Below, one piece after another: positions 24,174-33,077 of a stretch of DNA of 33,524 nt (position 1 is its first letter; each line of letters begins with the position of its first letter). The translations under genes were made by a program, and so were the position numbers. The notes under the pieces were generated by a model. The model searched no databases. It was not told the DNA's origin and saw only the letters and a program-made list of their open reading frames with translations. The DNA lies in contig CAAGIG010000058.1 of the NCBI GenBank assembly GCA_900769885.1, forward strand, positions 1 through 33,524, read 5' to 3'. The DNA comes from Rikenellaceae bacterium. Lineage in GTDB: Bacteria; Bacteroidota; Bacteroidia; Bacteroidales; UBA932.

Positions 24174-25235
24174 TCAGCGTTTATAACTGATTCTATAAAC
24201 ATATTGCTTACCGGGACTCCAGCCCCGATTGCCCTCACTATGAACTTCAGCCAGCGGAATCGAAAGCAGAGGAAGCTCCTCTCCGGAAACACTCATTGAT
24301 ACATTAATAAGTGCAGAATCTCCGAATTCCTGAGGAATCATAAAGAAAGTCTTCCAGGGATCTTCTGTAAGAAGTTGGTTATCACTCACATAATCGGTTC
24401 CGCCATTTCCATCGACATCCTGAAACGACTGAGTGTACACTTCGGTAGGAAGACCTATATAACTCCAGGAGTACAGATAATCGTGAACAGAATCATAATG
24501 TATAGTCACATTACACCTTCCATAAAGATTTGCAAGTTCTATATAATTGATAACCACCGGCTCATCCGGAATATCTCCTACCTCAAACAATATGGAAGAG
24601 AGAAGATGCTTGAAATGGAAAGTAACACTTCCATCCTCGCGACTTCTGCTTGGTTCAATCGCAAAAATGAAATCAGATTGATTTTCAGCATCAATATTCT
24701 GATAAATATCAGACGGAGGAAGGGCATAATAGAATGAAAAACTATACTCCCCACTCTCCTTATCTGTGCTGCAGACAATATTTCTGATATTATTTCTATT
24801 GAATTTGGAAATATCATAAGCGAAGAAATCCAAAGTTCCATTAGGCCAGTACTTCTTAGGAGAATAAGTCCAATTATCTCCCTCCCTCTGAACTATCTGA
24901 TTCTCCATAAAAATCACATCATCCTCTGTATAAGCATATACATAGAAGTCCTGAAGATTATCAGTTGTTATGGAAACCCCTTTGGTAGGTTGCATCTCAT
25001 ATACTCTGAGAGAGACACTCAAAGGACCATCCTGATAAAAACCGTCAACCTCTCCGCGCTGCAGGGCAAAAGCACCTACTCCCCAATCAGCAAGTGCAGC
25101 ATCACTCAAATCAAAAGAGATTATATCTGAATCACTATGATTCTCCTGCCCCTTCTGACAAGAGATAATAAAGAGAATCGAAAGGAATACGATACCCAAC
25201 CATAAGAAATGTCTGCAATTGCTGTTCATAGTCAA
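24174..25235 (-). CDS. Fimbrillin-family lipoprotein, distal gene of the fimbrial operon
   Basis: 353 aa. Lipobox IISC with Cys26 (Met3 is an alternative start). The body shows features of Bacteroidales fimbrillin-like proteins: GVSITTDNLQDFYVYAYTEDD, then WTYSPKKYWPNGTLDFFAYD, a repeat of the same W-YSPxKYWP pattern seen in the neighbour upstream. Such lipoproteins are exported, cut by a surface protease and polymerised by donor-strand exchange into type V pili. The two fimbrillin genes may encode a shaft and an accessory or tip subunit; which is which is not clear. It ends at a strong terminator. Confidence 0.8.
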   Translation of the reverse strand: MTMNSNCRHFLWLGIVFLSILFIISCQKGQENHSDSDIISFDLSDAALADWGVGAFALQRGEVDGFYQDGPLSVSLRVYEMQPTKGVSITTDNLQDFYVYAYTEDDVIFMENQIVQREGDNWTYSPKKYWPNGTLDFFAYDISKFNRNNIRNIVCSTDKESGEYSFSFYYALPPSDIYQNIDAENQSDFIFAIEPSRSREDGSVTFHFKHLLSSILFEVGDIPDEPVVINYIELANLYGRCNVTIHYDSVHDYLYSWSYIGLPTEVYTQSFQDVDGNGGTDYVSDNQLLTEDPWKTFFMIPQEFGDSALINVSMSVSGEELPLLSIPLAEVHSEGNRGWSPGKQYVYRISYKR

Positions 25236-25247
25236 ATGTTTATGATT

Positions 25248-26339
25248 TTAGAAATTAATTTCAGTCGAAGAAGTTGAATCCCAGCCGGATACCACTGCAC
25301 CAAATTCAATAGGAGAAAGGACATTCTCTGTAATTTTGAAATTGATAGCATAAGCTTTGCCTTGCTCCAATGTCAAAGTTCCAACAGGAAGAGTTCCCTC
25401 CATCTCACCTGAAGTGATTACATAACCAGAAGCAAGATTGTGGTCTCTGGTAATGATTTCATATTCTATTTTCACCTTCAATTCAAAATCTCCGGGAATC
25501 AAAAATAGATATTGGTCATTTGAACACAATGAGACCTTCTTTCCGGTATTTGGCAACAATGCGATACCATCTGAAGCATTGATACCGCCATAGTTTTGAG
25601 GTGTAGGAGCAGCAATAATTTCAGCAAAAGGAGAACCATTTACAGGGTTGAAATCTGCAACATTTGCTCCACTCCACGAACCTTGTTCTGTATCAGCTTC
25701 TATTGTAGGGAAAGTATAAAGATCCTCCTTGACAAGTTTAACCGAATTGAACACTACCGATTTGATATTGATCTGTGTATTAGAGTCATTCACACCATCA
25801 GATGCTGTGAAATTTATTTTTGACAAAATATGATTGAATTTGAAATTGACCTTTGCACCATCACTTTTTGAACGGTTCATAATAACATCTGAGACAATAT
25901 CAACTCCACAATTTTCCTGCAAAGAATAAGTCAAAGTAGGAGCCCCAGCCTTCTCTACATCCGAAAGGACAATACCATTATTTGCATCATTATGAGGAGC
26001 ATAGGCAAAGAAAGAGATTTTTTCACTCTCCACAGGCCAGTACTTCACAGGAGAATAAGACCAGTCTCCACCTGAAACTTTGGTATTATACATATAGTTT
26101 GGAACTGAATTCTCACTCCAATCATCTTCGTGAGTGTAATAAGCAGATACCCCAAAACCGTGTATCTCCAAATTGTCACTATCGGTAATCAACCCCTTGC
26201 TTTGAGGAGCTCTGTCCACATAAGTAGAAAATCTGATACCGTTATCCGATTCATTTGATTTTAAAACCTCATTTTTAGAACATCCCACGACTGCAAACAA
26301 GGCCGCCAATGCAATGCCAAATTTTGAAATACTTTTCAT
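25248..26339 (-). CDS. Fimbrillin-family lipoprotein (probable structural subunit)
   Basis: 363 aa. Lipobox VVGC with Cys20, then a short linker and NGIRFSTYVDR, with arginines (about 36 and 44) placed where type V pilin precursors can be trimmed. Further fimbrillin features: LEIHGFGVSAYYTHEDDW, WSYSPVKYWPVESEKISFFAYAP and KFNHILSKINFTA, a sequence of strand segments typical of the Mfa-like/FimA fold. It follows the DUF5119 gene by 30 bases and is 12 bases before the second fimbrillin. It is proposed as the main pilus subunit because it is nearest in form to known fimbrillins. Confidence 0.85.
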   Translation of the reverse strand: MKSISKFGIALAALFAVVGCSKNEVLKSNESDNGIRFSTYVDRAPQSKGLITDSDNLEIHGFGVSAYYTHEDDWSENSVPNYMYNTKVSGGDWSYSPVKYWPVESEKISFFAYAPHNDANNGIVLSDVEKAGAPTLTYSLQENCGVDIVSDVIMNRSKSDGAKVNFKFNHILSKINFTASDGVNDSNTQINIKSVVFNSVKLVKEDLYTFPTIEADTEQGSWSGANVADFNPVNGSPFAEIIAAPTPQNYGGINASDGIALLPNTGKKVSLCSNDQYLFLIPGDFELKVKIEYEIITRDHNLASGYVITSGEMEGTLPVGTLTLEQGKAYAINFKITENVLSPIEFGAVVSGWDSTSSTEINF

Positions 26340-26369
26340 AACTCTTTTATTAATAATATTGTGTGTAAT

Positions 26370-27395
26370 CTAAAATTCTATATCGTGTATAACCTCTTCT
26401 CCCCAATCATCCACAGTGGCATCAAATCCACCCTCTCCACCATCAGCAGGGGGAACATCGGGAAGGGTATAATTCAAATCGACATCCACAACCAAGCTCA
26501 ATTCTTTATCCTGAACATCCTCTGAAACTCTGAACAAATCCCCCACCTCTACAGGAATTTCAATCACAGTTTTCAGGTCAACCAGCAAAATTTCCAAAGT
26601 AAGAATATTGTCTGAAGGGTCGCAATTGTGACCTGATGGGAGTCCAAAAGAGGTAAATGAAGTTGTCAGGCTGCCAATACTCTGATCATCGGGATTATGC
26701 GACACACTCCAATCTTCAAGAAGGAAGGTTGCATACTCCTCACCTCGTACACCTTTATTTATATAATACCCTCTGGCCATTTTTGAAATAGCACCCCTGA
26801 CATCACTCAAATTATATATTTGTCTGATATTATGAACATTGACAGTAATCGTATAAACCACATTTTCAGGAGTCAGTGTTGTAAGGAGCATTTGATAGTC
26901 TTCAGGTTTATTCTCCCCCTGGAAAGGAATACAATAACCTTCAAGCATATCAGGGGTAACCCCTATTGTATCGGAGCAATAAGTTCCAAACCACTGAGGA
27001 TATTGGGAAATTACCTCATCTTCAGACTTTACAGAATACCATTTGGAGGTAGCAGTTGCACCACGGACATACGCCCTCTCAAAATCTTCCATATCCACAA
27101 ACTCCAAAGTCTGAAACTCCGAAACCGATTGGTTATAAACCATAAACCTATAATTATCAGCTATCAAATCAAGAACAGCACAATCAATATTTTGAGTCTC
27201 CACCTTAAAGACATCAGATGAATCGGGATAGATATACATTGTCATTCCGGAAACAGGCTCCTTATCGAAGAGACTCCAGTCTACATTTACCCTCATTTCT
27301 CTGTCACCCAGCAAATACAAATCTTTATGTTCACAAGAAGTGAACAACCCAACAAGAAGAATTAAAACATATACAAAACCATTAGTTTTCATCAT
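26370..27395 (-). CDS. DUF5119-type lipoprotein of a fimbrial operon (probable anchor)
   Basis: 341 aa. Lipobox FTSC with Cys21, then CEHKDLYLLG and VNVDWSLFDKEPVSGMTMYIYPD, the strand pattern of DUF5119/FimB-like proteins. These sit between a DUF3575 protein and fimbrillins in many Bacteroidales and are thought to be anchors or minor subunits that stay in the outer membrane. The C-terminus is acidic and Gly-rich (PPADGGEGGFDATVDDWG). Its start overlaps the DUF3575 gene by 14 bases, showing coupled translation. Confidence 0.82.
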   Translation of the reverse strand: MMKTNGFVYVLILLVGLFTSCEHKDLYLLGDREMRVNVDWSLFDKEPVSGMTMYIYPDSSDVFKVETQNIDCAVLDLIADNYRFMVYNQSVSEFQTLEFVDMEDFERAYVRGATATSKWYSVKSEDEVISQYPQWFGTYCSDTIGVTPDMLEGYCIPFQGENKPEDYQMLLTTLTPENVVYTITVNVHNIRQIYNLSDVRGAISKMARGYYINKGVRGEEYATFLLEDWSVSHNPDDQSIGSLTTSFTSFGLPSGHNCDPSDNILTLEILLVDLKTVIEIPVEVGDLFRVSEDVQDKELSLVVDVDLNYTLPDVPPADGGEGGFDATVDDWGEEVIHDIEF

Positions 27396-28719
27396 TCACC
27401 TCCTTCTTTGCTTTACTGAAATTTACAGATCCGATTACCCACACAAGCGAAACTTCCAGCTTTGTAGGACCGAAATAGTTTCTTTTATTGGTAGATTGCC
27501 AAATATAGTGTTCACCAACAGGTTCATATTTATAGAATTCTCCTCCGAAATATCCGAGTCCAAGGGTGAAATCGAGATTAAGATTTTCGAGAAGAGGAAT
27601 TGCATAACCATACTCAACTCCAACACCCCAGCTCCATTTATCTCCAAGAATACCTTTGTTTCCAAGTTCAAAATCGTAGGTTGACATCTGGCCATACAAC
27701 CCCAGATGATGACCATTGAAAAGTCTCTCACGACTCTTTTGGCCAAACCACCATTTTAGAGCAAGATCCCCACCGTATGTTCTCCAATACCAATGGGCAG
27801 GATCCGATTTCCACCAAGCATAATACCAATTGGCCGAAACACTAAGAGACTTATATACATACACTTCTGCCCCAATATGAGGAATCAGAGCCAAATCCGA
27901 AAGAAGATTGGTCTTCAATGCTAAAACGGGTAATACAACATCTGCAGTATCCTCCTCAGGGTACGGAGACTTTACTCTGTTCGGATCGGGTTTAACAAAG
28001 GCAACCTCTTTGGGATAGTCAGAAGTGACCAGGATATTTCCCAATCCTGCAAGTGCATATATCTCCGGTGCAGGAAGTGGTTTAATCGGAGCCGGCATCT
28101 CTGCAATCAAAATACCGCACGACTGACGCAGTATCGGGAAGAAGTGTTTATACATATACCAATAAGGCTCACCTTTTGCCAGACGATACATTTTCTTCCT
28201 TCTGGGATATGTAGCTTCACCGTTTACAATCTCAATTTCAGGTGTATTTTCAAGGATATCCAACATCTCATCGCGATATGGCATATCGGATTCCCTGACC
28301 AGCTCTATCAAATCTATCCAGTTAATACCTCTCGATTCAGCATAAAAAATAGAATCAGGCAAAGGGAGTCTTGACTGAATATAATCTTTCAATGACTTCA
28401 GACGATTATCCGACAACCTACGATTCAATTTGTAAGTACCTTCAGGAGATGTTCCCGAAATAATCTGAATATGTCTGAAATTACGTGTGGAATCGTAATA
28501 AATCTCTGCCAACTGGGAATAAATTTTCTCCAAAGACTCTCTATTTGTCTTATAATCAAGATCTAAGTCGTGATACCCTTGCCTGAAATATATCGCAACG
28601 GTCTTCGTCTCTTCCACCTTGAGCGAGTCATTTTCAGACAGGTTTGCAGCCAGTAATGCAACATTACCGATTGCAAAACAAGCTAAAACAAGGAGTAACC
28701 TTTTTACAAATTCAAGCAT
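27382..28719 (-). CDS. DUF3575 outer-membrane protein with OmpA-like domain, first gene of the fimbrial operon
   Basis: 445 aa. Signal peptide (about 1-25, cut near ALLAAN), then a region about 40-125 with OmpA-C-like features (IISGTSPEGTYKLNRRLSDN and RLKSLKDYI) that may bind peptidoglycan, then a C-terminal barrel-like half starting LALKTNLLSDLALIPHIGAE with the aromatic WYYAWWKSDPAHWYWRTYGG segment typical of DUF3575. It probably forms the outer-membrane base of the pilus system. Position and length agree with Bacteroidales operons of the order DUF3575, DUF5119, fimbrillin. Confidence 0.87.
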   Translation of the reverse strand: MLEFVKRLLLVLACFAIGNVALLAANLSENDSLKVEETKTVAIYFRQGYHDLDLDYKTNRESLEKIYSQLAEIYYDSTRNFRHIQIISGTSPEGTYKLNRRLSDNRLKSLKDYIQSRLPLPDSIFYAESRGINWIDLIELVRESDMPYRDEMLDILENTPEIEIVNGEATYPRRKKMYRLAKGEPYWYMYKHFFPILRQSCGILIAEMPAPIKPLPAPEIYALAGLGNILVTSDYPKEVAFVKPDPNRVKSPYPEEDTADVVLPVLALKTNLLSDLALIPHIGAEVYVYKSLSVSANWYYAWWKSDPAHWYWRTYGGDLALKWWFGQKSRERLFNGHHLGLYGQMSTYDFELGNKGILGDKWSWGVGVEYGYAIPLLENLNLDFTLGLGYFGGEFYKYEPVGEHYIWQSTNKRNYFGPTKLEVSLVWVIGSVNFSKAKKEVNDEN

Positions 28720-28754
28720 AATTTTTCAATAGTTTAGTCCTAATACCCCAACTT

Positions 28755-28785
28755 CAAATTAAGAAATACCCAATTTCTTTACAAA
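28755..28785 (-). promoter_or_regulatory. Promoter of the fimbrial operon beside a 13-base homopolymer
   Basis: On the minus strand TTTG (28785-28782), a spacer of 19, then TTAATTTG (28762-28755), one mismatch from TAnnTTTG. Transcription should start near 28748, about 30 bases before the ATG. A run of 13 T (minus strand, 28800-28788) touches the -33 box on its upstream side. Confidence 0.55.
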
Positions 28786-28787
28786 AC

Positions 28788-28800
28788 AAAAAAAAAAAAA
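28788..28800. repeat. Homopolymer of 13 A (plus strand)
   Basis: A13 in the 179-base divergent region between the fimbrial operon and the ProX-like gene. Tracts of this length are prone to slippage; here it sits just upstream of the fimbrial -33 box. Confidence 0.9.
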
Positions 28801-28886
28801 CAAACTTCCAAAATATTTCATAAATAATTTTAATACTACGAACCACATCTTCGTTTTTCATACCAAAGTATTTATAATATTTTACA

Positions 28887-28894
28887 TATATTTG
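28887..28894 (+). promoter_or_regulatory. Bacteroidota -7 box directly before the ProX-like ATG
   Basis: TATATTTG matches TAnnTTTG exactly and ends four bases before the ATG at 28899, the same spacing as at 22666. A leaderless or nearly leaderless mRNA is predicted. Confidence 0.65.
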
Positions 28895-28898
28895 CGAT

Positions 28899-29396
28899 AT
28901 GGAAAATCAAGAAAGAAGAGAAATTGTACTCAGAAAATTAGAGGAGTGGAACATTCAGTACAAAATGTATGAACACCCGCCCCTCCCCACTATCGAACTC
29001 GCATTGGAATATTGGAAAAATATAGACTCAACCCATTGCAAAAACCTATTCTTCAGAAATCACAAAGGAAACAAGCACTATTTGGTAATATTCGAATGTC
29101 ACAAAACCCTCCAAATCCATCAGCTCGAGAAGATGCTCGGACAAGGAAAACTCTCTTTTGCATCAGAACAAAGGATGGAAAAATATATAGGAACAACTCC
29201 CGGCTCGGTATCACTATTCGGACTTGTAAATGACCCCGAGAGGCAAGTCAAACTATTCCTGGACAAAGAATTGATGAATACCGAAAAAATCAGTTTTCAC
29301 CCAAATGACAACACCGCATCTGTAGTTATCTCCAATGCTGATTTCAAAAGATTTTTGGAACTCTGGGGAGGCGAATGGGAAACACTCGACATTTAG
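28899..29396 (+). CDS. YbaK/ProX-family aminoacyl-tRNA deacylase
   Basis: 165 aa, single-domain trans-editing protein related to ProXp-ala, which hydrolyses mischarged Ala-tRNAPro (others in the family act on Cys-tRNAPro). Seen: YKMYEHPPLPTIELAL at the N-terminus, CKNLFFRNHKGNKHYL with the conserved lysine of the active site, and GTTPGSVSLFGLVND, the signature loop of the ProX branch. It acts in the cytoplasm. It is a single-gene unit with its own -7 box and a strong terminator behind it. Confidence 0.9.
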   Translation: MENQERREIVLRKLEEWNIQYKMYEHPPLPTIELALEYWKNIDSTHCKNLFFRNHKGNKHYLVIFECHKTLQIHQLEKMLGQGKLSFASEQRMEKYIGTTPGSVSLFGLVNDPERQVKLFLDKELMNTEKISFHPNDNTASVVISNADFKRFLELWGGEWETLDI

Positions 29397-29420
29397 TTCG
29401 CCACACGGAATAAAAGAATA

Positions 29421-29457
29421 TGGGGCAGTTAAGAGTCTTAGAAACTCAACTGCCCCA
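29421..29457. terminator. Bidirectional terminator between the ProX-like and MFS genes
   Basis: TGGGGCAGTT (29421-29430) pairs perfectly with AACTGCCCCA (29448-29457), with an inner GAGT/ACTC helix. AT-rich sequence flanks both sides; the genes on either side converge. Confidence 0.82.
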
Positions 29458-29480
29458 CACTATTTATATATCTCTAAAAA

Positions 29481-30785
29481 TTAATTCTTTACAGGAGTAT
29501 GTTTGTATTTGAAAAGAATTGCAAACATAAGTGCCACGACCAAAGCATAAGCGGCAAAGATATACCACGCATCACACCATCCGTTCATCACTGCACCCCA
29601 GTCTATCATTCCGTTTTCCATTGGTACTCTCTTTGAATTGACAAGAAGATTGACAACCCATTGTGCCCCCATTGTACCCACAGCGGCACCAATACCATTG
29701 GTCATCAACATAAACAATCCCTGAGCACTCGATCTTATCGACTTGTCTGTATTTTCATTGACAAACAGCGAGCCTGAAATATTGAAAAAGTCAAATGCCA
29801 CACCATAAATGATCATTGACAGCACAAACAACCAGATGCCGCTTCCTGGATTTCCCACTGCAAAGAATCCAAAACGCAACACCCACGCAAACATTGCAAT
29901 AAGCATCACCTTCTTAATACCGAATCTTCTGAGGAAGAAAGGTATCAAAAGGATACACAAAGTCTCCGAAACCTGTGACAATGAGATAAGTACATTTGAG
30001 TGCAGCACTCCGAATGAATTTTGGTAAGCCTCAATATTTCCAAAGTCTCCAAGGAAAGGATTTGCAAAACCATTGGTAATTTGCAATGCAACTCCCAACA
30101 ACATTGAGAAGATAAAGAATATCGCCATATTCTTATCCTTAAATAAGGTGAAGGCTTTAAGTCCCATTGCCTCAACAAGAGATTTCTTTTCATCACTCTT
30201 GACCACAGGACATTCAGGAAGGGTAAATGAATAGATTCCGAGAATTACCCCGAGCACACCAGACACCACATATTGCATTGAGGTAAGCTGGAATGCCACA
30301 CCATCCAATTTTACAAAATCGACAAACCACATTGAAGCGATAAAACCGATTGTTCCCCAGATTCTGATTGGAGGGAATTCTTTGACAGGATCCATTCCCG
30401 ATTTTTCCAAAATGTTGTAAGCCACCGAATTGGAAATGGCAATCGTAGGCATAAAGAAAGCTACACTAAATGTATAAAGGCCAAACAGAATTGTAAAATC
30501 GACATTTGCTCCTGCCCAGGCACCATAAAATCCGGCACCAATCATCGCAGCTCCCGCTATAGCGTGGCAAATACCAAGAAGTCTCTGAGCCTGAATCCAT
30601 TTATCAGCAATAATACCCATAATTGCAGGCATAAAAATAGAGACGATTCCCTGAATTGAGTAAAACAGACCTATTTTATCTCCAAAACCGACTGAGCCGA
30701 GATATCTTCCCTGGCTGGTCAAATATGCTCCCCACACAGCAAATTGCAGGAAGTTCATCAAGATTAGTTTGAACTTATTTCCCAT
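29481..30785 (-). CDS. MFS transporter of the nucleoside:H+ symporter type
   Basis: 434 aa from the ATG at 30785, about 12 hydrophobic segments. An upstream in-frame ATG at 30806 overlaps the -7 box and would be untranscribed, so MGNKFKLILMNFLQFAVWGAY is the start. Features such as QFAVWGAYLTSQGRYL, GIIADKWIQAQRLLG and FPPIRIWGTIGFIASMW fit the NupG/XapB-like branch; homologs in Bacteroidota are mostly called nucleoside permeases, though sugar or other substrates are possible. Inner-membrane protein, transcribed alone. Confidence 0.86.
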   Translation of the reverse strand: MGNKFKLILMNFLQFAVWGAYLTSQGRYLGSVGFGDKIGLFYSIQGIVSIFMPAIMGIIADKWIQAQRLLGICHAIAGAAMIGAGFYGAWAGANVDFTILFGLYTFSVAFFMPTIAISNSVAYNILEKSGMDPVKEFPPIRIWGTIGFIASMWFVDFVKLDGVAFQLTSMQYVVSGVLGVILGIYSFTLPECPVVKSDEKKSLVEAMGLKAFTLFKDKNMAIFFIFSMLLGVALQITNGFANPFLGDFGNIEAYQNSFGVLHSNVLISLSQVSETLCILLIPFFLRRFGIKKVMLIAMFAWVLRFGFFAVGNPGSGIWLFVLSMIIYGVAFDFFNISGSLFVNENTDKSIRSSAQGLFMLMTNGIGAAVGTMGAQWVVNLLVNSKRVPMENGMIDWGAVMNGWCDAWYIFAAYALVVALMFAILFKYKHTPVKN

Positions 30786-30803
30786 ATCTTTAAAATTTAT
30801 GTA

Positions 30804-30811
30804 CAAATATA
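30804..30811 (-). promoter_or_regulatory. Bacteroidota -7 box for the MFS transporter
   Basis: Minus-strand TATATTTG, exact match, with GTTG (a -33-like box, 30834-30831) 19 bases upstream. Predicted start near 30797, leader of about 12 nt to the ATG at 30785. Confidence 0.68.
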
Positions 30812-30900
30812 CCTCTTATAAATTATTTATCAACCCATATCCCTACGATATTGGAACATTTATTGCAAACCCTGTGTTTTCTACACCCGGAAACTTTTAT

Positions 30901-30908
30901 TATCTTTG
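30901..30908 (+). promoter_or_regulatory. Bacteroidota -7 box for the small protein-mutL-rhomboid operon
   Basis: TATCTTTG matches TAnnTTTG exactly, 25 bases before the ATG at 30934; predicted leader about 20 nt. Confidence 0.68.
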
Positions 30909-30933
30909 TAGTTTATAAATTGCAACACCGATT

Positions 30934-31263
30934 ATGAAAATCAGTTTTTTCAAAACTCCAAAACACAGAGTATTCAACTATACTCCTGTATATTACGACG
31001 AAAGAAAAGAGCATCGTGAAAAAGTAAAACAAGAGGCTCTTCGCGAGAAAGCTATAAGAGAGGGCAGAGAATGGAGAGACCCCGACTATAAACCGGGGAA
31101 ATATATCAGCGGTGCCTGGCAAGAGGAAGCCAGAAAAAACAGAAAACACGCACTTGGCGGAAACCTGAGAAAATATATCGGACTGATTTCAATGATAATT
31201 TTCTTTATTTTCCTCATATATTTTGCAGAATATTTCCAAAGATTTCTTGAATTTTTCAAATAG
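30934..31263 (+). CDS. Small conserved-type membrane protein of unknown function
   Basis: 109 aa. Residues 1-80 are highly charged and soluble (a run of Arg/Lys/Glu including REKVKQEALREKAIREGREW), then one transmembrane helix (about 85-104, IGLISMIIFFIFLIYFAEYF) and a short tail. The charged part should stay in the cytoplasm. I do not recognise a functional family. It is the first gene before mutL, 5 bases apart, so it is a real gene rather than a chance frame. Confidence 0.78.
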   Translation: MKISFFKTPKHRVFNYTPVYYDERKEHREKVKQEALREKAIREGREWRDPDYKPGKYISGAWQEEARKNRKHALGGNLRKYIGLISMIIFFIFLIYFAEYFQRFLEFFK

Positions 31264-31268
31264 TCAAT

Positions 31269-33077
31269 ATGCTTCAAGTTTTACCGGCAAGTATATCTAA
31301 CCTGATTGCTGCAGGAGAGGTGGTAGGACGCCCTGCTTCTGTGGTTAAAGAGCTTATTGAGAACGCTGTAGATGCAGGTGCTGATACCATTTCTGTAATT
31401 ATTGAAGATGCAGGACGAACATCTATCCAAATCATTGACAATGGTTGCGGGATGACCCCCGAAGAGGCGGTCCTCTGTTTTGAAAGGCACGCAACCTCGA
31501 AAATTGCCAATGCCGACGATTTGAATTCAATCCAGACATACGGATTCAGAGGAGAAGCACTTCCCTCAATTGCAGCAGTGGCTGAAGTGGTTCTCAAAAG
31601 CCGCAAAAGGGGAACAGAGACAGGTTATGAAGTTACAATTGCCGGCTCTGAACTTGTTTCACAAGAGGAGGTGGCCTGCGCCGAAGGGACAAACATTTCG
31701 GTACGCAATCTTTTCTACAAAATCCCCGCACGGAGAAAATTCCTGAAATCGGACAATGCAGAATTCAGACACATCATCACTGAATTCATCCGTGTTGCAC
31801 TCTGCCGATATGACCTGAACCTGAGATTGCTCCACAACGGAAAGGATATATACAACCTCAAGAGGGTCAATAGTATAAAGCAACGGATAATGGAGATTGA
31901 GGGACGTGAAATCATCAAAGAATTGGTGGACATCGGAATCAACTCTTCAATAGTAACCGTTTCGGGATTTATCGGCCATCCCGAGGATGCCAGAAAGAGC
32001 TCGGGCAACCAATACTTTTTTGTAAACGGACGTTTCTTCAAATCGCCATATTTCCACAAAGCGATAATGAGAGGATATGAAAAATTGATTCCAGAGGGAA
32101 CCTATCCATCTTATTATCTGTTCTTTGAGACAAATCCTGAAAATGTCGATGTAAATATCCATCCCGCCAAGACGGAGGTTAAATTTGAAAATGAGAGCGA
32201 GATGTTTGAGATATTGACAGCACTGGTCAAAGAATCATTAGGCAAAAATTCATTTATTCCGACCATTGACTTCAATCACGACACTCTGCCTCAGATCAAT
32301 ATACCCAAGGACTATACCCCTATTCTCCCAAATCTCAAATCTTCTCCGTCGTACTCAATCCCAAAACCGGTCCAAATCCAGGGATTGGAGAGACTCCCGG
32401 AGAATGAGTTTGAAATGGATTTCCAGCAAGAAAACATTACAGATTACAATATTCCATCGATGGTAGATGGATATGGCGGGGAAATTTTTGACACAAAAGG
32501 GACCGCTGATGACAATATTCTGGTTTTGTCAAGCAAATATATTGTAACAGCTATGCGCTCAGGAATGTTGATTATCAACACATTCAGAGCAAAAGAGAGA
32601 ATTTTCTACGAAAAATTCCTGCATAACCTCGACAACTCCGAAGCGATTGCCCAACAGGTATTGTTCCCTTGCACATTGGAACTTAATCCGATTCAATATT
32701 CCCTTTTGATGGAATCTCCGGAGAGATTGCAATCATTGGGATTTGATATCACCCCAAACGGGGAAAATTCAATTTCAGTAAACGGAATGCCTGACGGATT
32801 TAACACCGACCCCGAAGCTGTCAAAGAGATTATTGATTCGCTGATTTCCACATTTGAACAATGTGAGAGCGATTGGCTTTCTAAAGCACAGGGACGCGAC
32901 AATATGGCACGTTCTTTGGCCCGCGCCACCGCCTTGGGTGGACAAAAGAGACTGACAAGGACTCAGGCACGAGTTTTGGTTGATTCTCTGTTCTGTTGTG
33001 CAGAACCCGAGATATCTCCTTCGGGCAAAAAGATAATGGAGATGATTACAGAAGAAGATTTAGAAAAGAGATTGTAA
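31269..33077 (+). CDS. mutL: DNA mismatch repair protein MutL
   Basis: 602 aa, GHKL-type ATPase that couples MutS mismatch recognition to strand removal. N-terminal ATPase motifs are complete: ELIENAVDAGA (28-38), DNGCGM (57-62), RHATSKI (73-79), GFRGEALPSI (92-101) and GTNISVRNLFYKIPARR. The C-terminal dimerisation domain is present, but the endonuclease motif DQHA(x)2E(x)4E reads NTFRAKERIFYE at 437-448: both glutamates remain, while the metal-binding Asp and His are Asn437 and Phe439. The final Cys-rich part (CCAEPEISPSGKK) is a degenerate form of the CPHGRP motif. Stop and next start overlap (TAATG). Confidence 0.96.
   Translation: MLQVLPASISNLIAAGEVVGRPASVVKELIENAVDAGADTISVIIEDAGRTSIQIIDNGCGMTPEEAVLCFERHATSKIANADDLNSIQTYGFRGEALPSIAAVAEVVLKSRKRGTETGYEVTIAGSELVSQEEVACAEGTNISVRNLFYKIPARRKFLKSDNAEFRHIITEFIRVALCRYDLNLRLLHNGKDIYNLKRVNSIKQRIMEIEGREIIKELVDIGINSSIVTVSGFIGHPEDARKSSGNQYFFVNGRFFKSPYFHKAIMRGYEKLIPEGTYPSYYLFFETNPENVDVNIHPAKTEVKFENESEMFEILTALVKESLGKNSFIPTIDFNHDTLPQINIPKDYTPILPNLKSSPSYSIPKPVQIQGLERLPENEFEMDFQQENITDYNIPSMVDGYGGEIFDTKGTADDNILVLSSKYIVTAMRSGMLIINTFRAKERIFYEKFLHNLDNSEAIAQQVLFPCTLELNPIQYSLLMESPERLQSLGFDITPNGENSISVNGMPDGFNTDPEAVKEIIDSLISTFEQCESDWLSKAQGRDNMARSLARATALGGQKRLTRTQARVLVDSLFCCAEPEISPSGKKIMEMITEEDLEKRL

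Noticed and set aside
24174..28719. Polysaccharide utilisation locus (SusC/SusD type)
   Set aside because: The lipoproteins have fimbrillin and DUF5119 features, and there is no SusC/SusD pair or glycoside hydrolase.
28720..28898. Invertible promoter for the fimbrial operon
   Set aside because: No pair of inverted repeats of useful length flanks the promoter region, and no recombinase gene is nearby.
30786..30806. Seven-codon extension of the MFS transporter
   Set aside because: The upstream ATG overlaps the -7 box; the family start fits MGNKFK.
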